A DNA stretch of 64,000 nucleotides from Phoronis australis (taxonomy: Eukaryota; Phoronida; Phoronidae): NCBI GenBank assembly GCA_002633005.1, contig NMRA01000153.1, positions 734,067 through 798,066 on the forward strand. Reading direction: 5' to 3'. This document shows, piece after piece, positions 57,101 through 64,000 of this stretch (position 1 is the first letter of the stretch; each line of letters opens with the position of its first letter). The position numbers were made by a program, and so were the translations under genes. The notes beneath the pieces were generated by a model. That model ran no database searches. It saw only the letters and a list, made by a program, of their open reading frames with translations, and had not been told where the DNA came from.

Positions 57101-58215
57101 AAATCAGCTAGTTGAGGAATACATGTAGGTTGGGCTGCATTCCCTTTAGCGAGTACATTGCAAGTTTGGCAATATAGTATCATGCAAGTCTTCACAAGTT
57201 ATCTAGAAACACTGGATTTTACGATAATGGAAAACTAAGTAAACAATATTCACGAAGTCTGACTATTTTCACAGAATTAGAGATTCTGAGTGTAATTTTC
57301 GTATTTCAGTCGCAGATATCCTAATTCCAAAAGTTTTAGTTGTTAATTACCATATATTAATAACTCGTCAAATTTAACAATTCTGGCTACAAATCTGCTG
57401 ATGATCAATTTGCAGCAGCCATGTTCATTCAAGTAGCTTCAGTGTTCGTTCTGCCTGAAGATGGCACTGTTTCATTATATTTTCTGGTTTTGAGAAATGA
57501 TAAACATGGCAGGAAGCAAGTTATGAGTGAAACGGAGCAACAGCACAATACAGCAACATAGGTCAGGCAATTCCCAAGCAGTGTATTGTCATTTATCACA
57601 TAAATTTTGCTAAAAATTCACAAAACGGAAAATAATGCCATTTTACATTTTGCCACCATGAATTTTCTGTTTTTGAAGCTAATTTTAAAGCAGCTTTAAA
57701 CCTCGTGCTTTCTGTTAAAACACATTGTTTTGGTTTTGGCTACTTACCCATCTTAAAACTGATCATATCTCATTCATTAGTTTAGAAATGATTTCTAGGC
57801 TCAAGAAGAACTGAGGGTAACCTGAAAGTTTGGTCTGAAAATATAACAATCTATCAGTTATTCTCGAGCACTGAGATCACTTCTAAACCAAACATGAGAA
57901 ATATTGTCAATTAGTGACCTAATTCAAAATTTGAATCTTTGACAGAAAGTACTGGTCTAATGACACTTCAACTGTTAGAATATCAGGACAGTGTTATCAC
58001 ATAGTATGATGAGTGCCAAGAACAATTTATGTCCCTAAATTTAAAATTCAACCTGTATTTTGAAGTCTGCTACAACTGGTCTGTGATCACTAAATCTTAT
58101 GGATGTCAAGCTGGTGTAGTTGATTAGTTCTACATTGAGTAAGGCATTCTCGAAGGAATCCTCATGCACCATCCATAGAATCCTATCACACCATGCAGGC
58201 TTCCTCCGTTTTGAA
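54047..58215 (-). CDS. Inositol polyphosphate 5-phosphatase with SKICH domain (INPP5J/INPP5K-like), partial
   Basis: Two minus-strand exons, 58215-58053 and 54184-54047, join in phase. The first encodes SKRRKPAWCDRILW and FSDHRPVVADF, the last two signature motifs of the 5-phosphatase catalytic core (PAWxDRILW and SDHxPV). The second encodes DVKCYYRFKEG and NDKDWIGLYK, the first half of a SKICH domain. A 5-phosphatase core followed by SKICH is the arrangement of INPP5J (PIPP) and INPP5K (SKIP), which remove the 5-phosphate of PI(3,4,5)P3 and PI(4,5)P2 at the plasma membrane and ER. The N-terminal catalytic part and the second half of SKICH are missing from the window. I cannot separate J from K. 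Confidence 0.85.
54185..54483. other. INPP5-like intron, lower part
   Basis: No feature seen before the minisatellite starts. Confidence 0.4.
54484..54962. repeat. 24-bp minisatellite (gagcattacatatgaccccactgt)
   Basis: About 20 units with very few differences, in the intron of the INPP5-like gene. 24 is a multiple of three, so 8-residue repeats (VSITYDPT on +, MLTVGSYV on -) stay open on both strands. Each unit has a catatg palindrome. Not a gene. Confidence 0.95.
55200..56410 (-). repeat. Diverged repeat family with CTCF-like sites, block 1
   Basis: Units of roughly 150 bp run gccactaggtggca..., catctaaaa..., ccaattttcataa..., ...ggagctcttta. The block ends with ccacatataaatatatgggt-gcataaaa, as block 2 does. 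CTCF-like sites: tggccactaggtggcat (55509), tgccactgggaggcac (55917), tgccactaggtggcac (56070). Confidence 0.6.
56551..56706 (-). mobile_element. hAT-like MITE copy (CAGGGGTGGATCCAGG)
   Basis: The left end caggggtggatccaggattt and interior gggggccagg, cagacattcgcac and tgccaaatgg match the 9411-9554 copy; the right end is decayed. Confidence 0.65.
56707..58052. other. INPP5-like intron, upper part
   Basis: The plus-strand open frame at 56838-57128 has no family features. Nothing else recognised. Confidence 0.4.
58053..58215 (-). CDS. INPP5-like gene, C-terminal catalytic exon
   Basis: 163 nt between acceptor tttgtttccag and donor GTTGAA (weak). It enters in phase 2 and leaves in phase 0. 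It contains PAWCDRILW and RFSDHRPV, with the catalytic-core Asp and His of the SDH motif. Confidence 0.9.
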
Positions 58216-58779
58216 CTGGAAACAAAACAAGACATTTGGAAATCTTTGGACAGTCCTCTTGAGGGTCGAAAGTCATTCAGTGTGGTTACACAAAAATAAA
58301 GAAGAGCACACAACGCAGTGGTTAACTGCTTGCTAAACTCTTCTCAGAGTAAAAAATACGACTGTGTACTAAGTCACCTGCACATGATCAGACTAGACAA
58401 TCTTCTGACTTCACTGGCAGATAAGGCACTCTCATAAACACTGTCCTTTTCCCATGAGATTTTTATGCACTTCCTACTAACGACCTTCAGCTCTTTTCTC
58501 ATAAGCCCCGATTTGTTGTAATCATCTGAATGCAGCTCTTTCTCATCAACCGCATTTTGTGTTCTCAGTTGCACAGAGTTAATACATAATACCAAGTATG
58601 TACTACACAGTGTCAAGCACTTACTGAGAAATTCTGCAGTTTTCAAGAAAGAAATGCACAAATGGGAAAACTACAGTGTCAGTAATGAAAAAAACTAATT
58701 AATGAACAAGAGCACCAATGCACTGCAAACGGTGTGCTTCAAGGGCAGACTGTTTAATTGCATCTTAAAATGGCAATTA
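58216..58779. other. Upstream of the INPP5-like exon
   Basis: A minus-strand open frame at 58374-58661 is phase-compatible with the exon above but lacks the expected F.PTYK motif. I do not call it an exon. Confidence 0.35.
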
Positions 58780-60465
58780 GAAGGCTGAGAATACATTTGT
58801 CGCATCCAAAAATGGGAAGGTATCGCCATCTCTCAAAATTGTTTGCAAAATTTTATGAAAATCTGTCAAAGAATTCCAAAGATACAAAGGCACAGTAAAA
58901 ACAACAAACTGTCATAAAGAAGCAGATCAGTAGTCCAATCCATCCATCTGCTGTCAAGTTCATAGGAATACAACCTTCAAAATTTCAAAAACATCTTGCA
59001 AGCAGTTTAGGAGATACAGCATTGGATGGGAAAAATGTCATAAGGGGACATCACAGTTGTTGCACCAGTTTGAAAATCCACATCAGTCATGCTCTTGTCA
59101 GTAAGAACATATCTGCCAATTTTCATAATAAGCCTAAATGTGGTTTGGCAGCTACAGAATCAAAAAATCAGACTAAAATATAATTAAAATGGCCACTATT
59201 TGGTGCAGAAAACGTCAAATCCATCGCAAAAAGGAAAGATGTAGTCGTCTTCACAATAGAAAATTAATTTGCTTGCCCAATTTCATGAAAAAGCATCTAG
59301 GAGCTCTGAAGTAACAGACGAGGCAAAAGTGAAAAATAAAAGTGACATTAAGGAGAACAACTGAAACTGGCCGTCATCAGTTGCCATCTCCATAGGAACA
59401 AATCTGCTAAATTTCAGAAAGATCTTGCAAAGGGTAAGGAGATAAAGCCATGGAAACAAAAAAACAGTAGTTGAACATGTCCACAAATCAAAGTCACCCT
59501 CGGTCTTCTCATCCCTCGAGCAGTTTGGTGGATGCAGAGGGTGATGTCGAAAACGTACTCAAGAAATGTTAAAATGGCTACAGAGTGGCACAGCATAAGT
59601 CAAATCTGCACAAAAATGAGAAGGCGTCGTTGTCGCCTTAATAGAAACCCATTAACTAAATTCCATGAAAATCTGCAAAAACGAGTTTCAAAGATACAGA
59701 CTCTGAGGATAACGACAAATTGAACCTAGGGGGCACAGCTGTAGTCGCTCCATCCAAATATCGTCGTTGTTCATTGTCAACTTCATGTTAATACACTTGC
59801 CAAATTTAATAAAGATCCTAGGAGGCGCCATGGTAGTCCAAGTGGTTCGAAAATCATCATCAGCCATCCTCTTCAGAGTAGAAAGTTAACATAATGTAAT
59901 GCAAATTTTCATCCTAAGAGTAATTTGGATGATGGAGGAGCAGATGCCAAAAAGAGACTAGAAAACCGTAAAAATGGCCACTAGATGGCGCAAAATATGA
60001 CGAACCCATCCGAACACCAGAATATTTCACCGTTTCTTTAATAAGAAGGTATTAACCAAATTTCATAAAAATCCATCAACATGAAGGAATTTCAGAGAAA
60101 CCGAGGAAAACAGAAAAAATGAAATTGCCACTAGGGGGCATAGCGTTCGTTGAATCCATCTGAAAGTAGTCATTGTCAACATCATACAAATACAGCTGCT
60201 AAAGGGAATACAGATCTTACAGTGGATTTAGGAGATACGTACAGCTATGGGCGCAAAAAAGTACCACTAAGAGACGCCACAGTAGACGAAGTCGTGGGAA
60301 AATCATCGTCAACCCTCCTCTTCACACCAAGAACATAATATATGCCAATTTTCACGATCATCCTTAGAGTGATTTAGTTGATAGAGGGGCAAATGCCAAA
60401 AACAGACTCGAACGAGCAAAAATGGCCACGAGGTGGCGTAAGCTTCCTCAAATCCACCCGAAAGC
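58780..60465 (-). repeat. Diverged repeat family with CTCF-like sites, block 2
   Basis: The same units as block 1 recur about every 150 bp: 'ccaatttcatgaaaa', 'ggagatacagc', 'atggccac...'. CTCF-like sites are tggccactagatggcgc (59975), tgccactagggggcata (60126) and tggccacgaggtggcg (60423), with weaker versions at 59190, 59575 and 59730. The end of the block (caatgtgcacccacattata) lies at 63010-63055, after an insertion. Confidence 0.6.
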
Positions 60466-60699
60466 AGCAGGGCTCAACATAACGAGCTGCAGGTCGCATT
60501 TGCGACCTGAAATTTGGAAATGCGAGCTGAGATTTTTGTCAACTCGTATCAAGTCGCAAAATGCGAGCTGGAATTTCCAACGTATGCGAGCTGAGGTTTT
60601 ACACTACTCAGTAGATACCGGGCAAATATAAAGCAACTCTTGTTAATCCGAACGTTATTTGGTTTTGCTGCCAAATCCAAGTTCAAAAGAACACTAATA

Positions 60700-62280
60700 G
60701 AGAAAAACCCTCCCGATGAGTGTAAGCAGGTCGCGTGAACATGGGATATGCAGAATCGATCTTTGACGCGTTACATTGGCTAACATTTTCTGGCCACTAC
60801 ATAGCACGTGATAAAACACCACAAAGCGGTGTTTCTACTAATTCTTAAGCGATCAACTTACCATACTTTGTGGTGGATAAATATCTTTATTTTTTGCATA
60901 ATGTCCTTATTCCATATACCAAAAATCCACGACAATATCCCTGATATCGCACTGCGGCACTGGTCTGTCCCATTGTTAGCGTCCAAGCGGTCCCGGCAGA
61001 CAATGGTGACTTGGAGATATACGTCTCGTTTTTTATCGCATAAGTCAGCCCGAAGTGAAAATGACAACCTATTAATCGCCAGACGACTTTTAGTTGCCAA
61101 GAAATTCTCAAACTCCTTTACTTGTTTTTGGGGCTTTGTGTGCAAAATATGATTGGTCTTTCATTCGTTGTTGCCAACGTAAAATGTAGGCCTACTCCAG
61201 CGATTCAAGTGCTTGAACTCACGCGTGCGCACCACTTCAAAACTACACAGTCATGAAAAGAGAATAGTGACAGGCCTAAATGAAAGAGTAAGCACCCGGA
61301 TGCCAGTGGTTTATTTGAAGATGAACTCATACATTCCTGGCGATTATAAAAGACCAGGTGCTTTACCACATTCCCCGGGACCGATAGAACTCAGAACTGA
61401 AATTTTCATGTTCCGATGTTTCCCGAGGTCGATGTTCACTAAGCCCTATATTCTATGCCCGTAGCCAGCTATTGCAACTAAACCGGTACTAGATATGAAA
61501 TTGTGGCTAGCGAACTTTTTATTCCTCTCATCATACATCCCCTCCCATCGTTGGCAACTTTTCGCTCCCTACTGGACCACCGTCACCGTAAAATTTTCAG
61601 ATCAAAATAAAAATACTCTTGCTCGGGCTGAAGCAGGCAGTGTAGGGTACAGTGTAGGTGATAACAATATCCAGTAAGTCACCCCAACTTGATGGAGTCT
61701 GCCTCTCAAAATCGTATTATTATAACGTTTCTTACCATTCCATTGCAGTCTTTTAAGATCTTATCGCAAACACTCGACTACACTCACGAACAAGCCCACT
61801 CCCTACCTTTGAAGCGCTTCATAAGCACTCAGTAATCTACTAAGCGTTCCCCCCTCAACTTTTGAGAATTTCCAATTAAGCACCCACTGTTCAGGCTAGC
61901 ACCCATCATAGCGCACTACAAACGACCGCGCGTGGTTTAAAATTGACATGCAGCCAAAATAGTGTGTCACTCTCATTTTACACAACAAATTCAGTTTCAA
62001 AAAAACGTCTTTTCTCAATACGTAGAAACCAAATCCCGGCTTTGTTTTATACCTCTGAAAGAAAGTTAAAACTAGTGACTTGCGTGTCGTTTTGTGACTG
62101 ACCTAATTTTCCGTACTTGGCAGGTATTGAGGAGCAAACTTGAATTACCTGATGGCAACCCGCACGGAGTCAGGAATTATTTCGATACTATTCATTTTAT
62201 GGAAAACTAATTGTTGAGTACGTGAACAGCATACGTGTCACGTTTTTGTTGCGAAATTTGCACTGAATTGTACCCGTGCA
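60700..62280. other. Interior of the insertion, no gene seen
   Basis: The open frames at 60808-61152 (both strands) and 61213-61677 have no recognisable domain. Confidence 0.35.
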
Positions 62281-62299
62281 TCCAAATACATCATTCGCA

Positions 62300-62449
62300 C
62301 TGTTTGGTTAGAGCACCGTTTGGTTAGGGCACCGTTTGGTTAGGGCACCATTTGGTTAGGGCACCGTTTGGTTAGGGCACCGTTTGGTTAGGGCACCGTT
62401 TGGTTAGGGCACCGTTTGGTTAGGGCACCGTTTGGTTAGGGCACCGTTT
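62300..62449. repeat. 16-bp tandem array (ggttagggcaccgttt)
   Basis: About nine units, nearly identical except gttagagc in the first and gcaccattt in the third. Each unit contains ttaggg once. The 16-bp period rules out a simple telomere array. Confidence 0.92.
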
Positions 62450-62957
62450 CACGGGTTTTTTCGACAGATGTTTTTCAAACGACGAGTTAAGTTGCAAAAT
62501 TTGGGCTGCGAACAAAAAGTAGAGGGAATTTGCCGAGTTAGTTTACATCTTTAATGACTTTGCAGGTCAGGTTTAGCAAAATCACGAATACTTTTTCAAC
62601 AGACATTTTCTCCCTTTTCACATGGCAAACTTAGCTACTCGAATGCATGTGTCAGTTAGAGAGCACTGATTCAACTTTCACGTCGTCAATTTGCCTTGCG
62701 CTCTAGAGCCAATGGCGGTGGCGAAGAACAGTAATACCATACCTGCATTAACGAATTCAATTTTTGTGAGTATTTAGCGCTTCAGGTAAGTTCATATTAT
62801 CTAAACAATTTCTCGATGATCTAAAATCAATTTTGGCATGTAAAAATGGCGGGAAAATTTTGCGACCTGGCATTTATGAATGCGAGCTGGATTTAGAAAA
62901 TGCGACCTGGGATTTTGGCTAGGTCGCAAAATACGATCTGGTGATTTTAATAGCGTC

Positions 62958-63055
62958 GATTTAGTAGATACAGCTGCAGACACCGGACGGCAGACGCCCG
63001 GACAGAGATGACGGCAATGTGCACCCACATTATAAATATGAGGGTGCATAAAAAC
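62958..63055 (-). repeat. Terminal part of repeat block 2
   Basis: gatttagtagatacagctgc, caccggacggcagac and caatgtgcacccacattata repeat the end of block 1 and the reverse complement of the start of the 45870 copy. Confidence 0.6.
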
Positions 63056-64000
63056 ACAATTGAAGAAGATTGCCTTCACTGATCATGTAGATACCGTAGT
63101 AAGTAAACTGCCGGGAAGTTGAGTAAGACAAGCATTATATTAGTCAGATCAGAAGCTTTACGCCATAAAGTGTGCTGCGATAAAAAAGCAACATGCATGC
63201 ACTGAAATTATCATACGAGATGCAATCCATCAGCTGTCAAATAGTGCAACTATCTAAAAGTTGTTGAACTCTCATTTTTTATTATGACTTTGAATTGTCT
63301 GGTATTAAAACTAGGACAAGATCCTATGAGTCTTCACATACTTTTAAATTCCACAAAAACCTTGAAGCCATTGGCATTAGATTGCCCATGTTTCAGATTT
63401 TTCTAGGCACTTAACAATTATTTTTTCCAATAACATGAGAATGCAAGGTCATGCAGCTGTGGGTATTTTTTATACTGAACCAAAGATCATGATTCATTTT
63501 GATACATAACATACAAAAAATGGTTTCATTTGAAGTTAAAACATCTTATTTGCAAGCCTCAGGCAGGGATATACTTGGCCACTCGCCCAGTCGCCAATAC
63601 GACTAAAACTGTGCTGGGAGAGTAGAAGTTCACTGGCCGGTCACTCAGGTGGCGAGTGATTTTTCAGAGCACATACATCAGGCACTCTGTCCTTCCCCAG
63701 CTTCATGCAGAGTTTAATGAATAAATTTTCTCCAATTCCTTATGGTGTTTTATTCTTTAGTTTTGGTCCGCGTCTCGGTGCTCCAGCAGTACAAAAACAT
63801 CTACGCAGTGTGCTCGAACCGAGTCAGTGAATGTTAAACTTGAAGGGATCCTTGATGATGAAAGGTCACAGTGGGTGCAAGACGTTTTTGCAAAAACAAT
63901 ACTGAGGGCTTACGGATGAACAAAGTTGGTACCAGAAATATCGGTGATGATTTATTTTGCAACAAATGAAGTGAATAATTTGACTGGGCATTCGATTTTG
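63056..64000. other. 3' end of window; possible transposon-like coding fragment
   Basis: After a possible acceptor (ttattctttag) at 63750-63760, the plus strand reads FWSASRCSSSTKTSTQCA, then VKLEGILDDERSQWVQDVFA before a stop at about 63917. This looks like coding sequence, perhaps of a transposon, but I cannot assign it. The rest shows nothing. Confidence 0.3.

Larger units (their letters stand above)
60466..62957. mobile_element. Insertion bordered by gcgacctg/gcgagctg repeats
   Basis: A segment interrupting repeat block 2. It starts cagggctcaacataacgagc, followed by alternating gcgacctg and gcgagctg at ~25-30 bp spacing (60480-60600). Similar repeats in the same orientation lie at 62855-62945. 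The cagggctc start resembles hAT termini, but no matching right terminus or duplication was found, so the class is uncertain. Confidence 0.45.

Noticed and set aside
58374-58661. Upstream exon of the INPP5-like gene
   Set aside because: It is phase-compatible and ends at a possible donor (GTGACT), but it lacks the expected F.PTYK...YD motif that precedes PAWxDRILW in all 5-phosphatases.
62300-62449. Interstitial telomere
   Set aside because: TTAGGG occurs only once per 16-bp unit; the unit is not a telomere repeat.

Overview
This is a metazoan nuclear window. It carries spliced genes with GT-AG introns of about 0.1-5 kb, an AT-rich background, many short DNA transposons, tRNA-derived SINE-like copies and minisatellites. 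The recognisable genes (ASTE1, a CRAL-TRIO lipid-binding protein, RNF31/HOIP and a SKICH-type inositol 5-phosphatase) fit a bilaterian animal. The dense non-vertebrate repeat landscape suggests a marine invertebrate, perhaps an invertebrate deuterostome, but the species cannot be read from the sequence. There are no bacterial features and no CRISPR array.

Layout: 0-2 kb holds two tRNA-like SINE copies and the upstream region of ASTE1. ASTE1 (2094-4232, +) has its whole coding sequence in one exon. At 8.1-14.4 kb on the minus strand lies a four-exon CRAL-TRIO gene (330 aa, complete and in phase), whose introns hold several MITEs. From 14.4 to 30.5 kb I find no host gene. That stretch contains a MITE family with 5-bp target duplications, a 2.4-kb hAT element with a decayed transposase nested inside one such MITE, a 61-nt hairpin flanked by a 10-bp duplication, a perfect 305-bp inverted repeat, and a cluster of GTCYCGTAAATGA-like motifs around a broken minus-strand reading frame.

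From 30.5 to 53.04 kb on the plus strand runs the 5' part of RNF31 (HOIP, catalytic subunit of the linear ubiquitin ligase complex). Ten coding exons join in phase (1197 codons): PUB domain, a B-box-like zinc finger, two NZF-type fingers, a UBA region and the first cysteines of RING1. The introns are loaded with minisatellites (36, 44, 31, 23 and 34 bp units), a long CT tract with a 667-base gap, and a Kolobok-type transposon carrying a THAP domain. The remaining RING-IBR-RING exons are not seen in the window.

From 54.05 to 58.2 kb on the minus strand are two exons of an INPP5J/INPP5K-like phosphatase, the last catalytic motifs and the first half of a SKICH domain, with a 24-bp minisatellite in the intron. 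RNF31 and this gene converge and both lose their 3' parts within about 1 kb, which may mark a misjoin or missing sequence. From 55.2 to 63.1 kb the DNA is largely a diverged repeat family whose units repeatedly carry CTCF-like CCACTAGRKGGC motifs. It is interrupted by an insertion bordered by gcgacctg/gcgagctg repeats. The genes do not form an operon-like system; they are independent neighbours.
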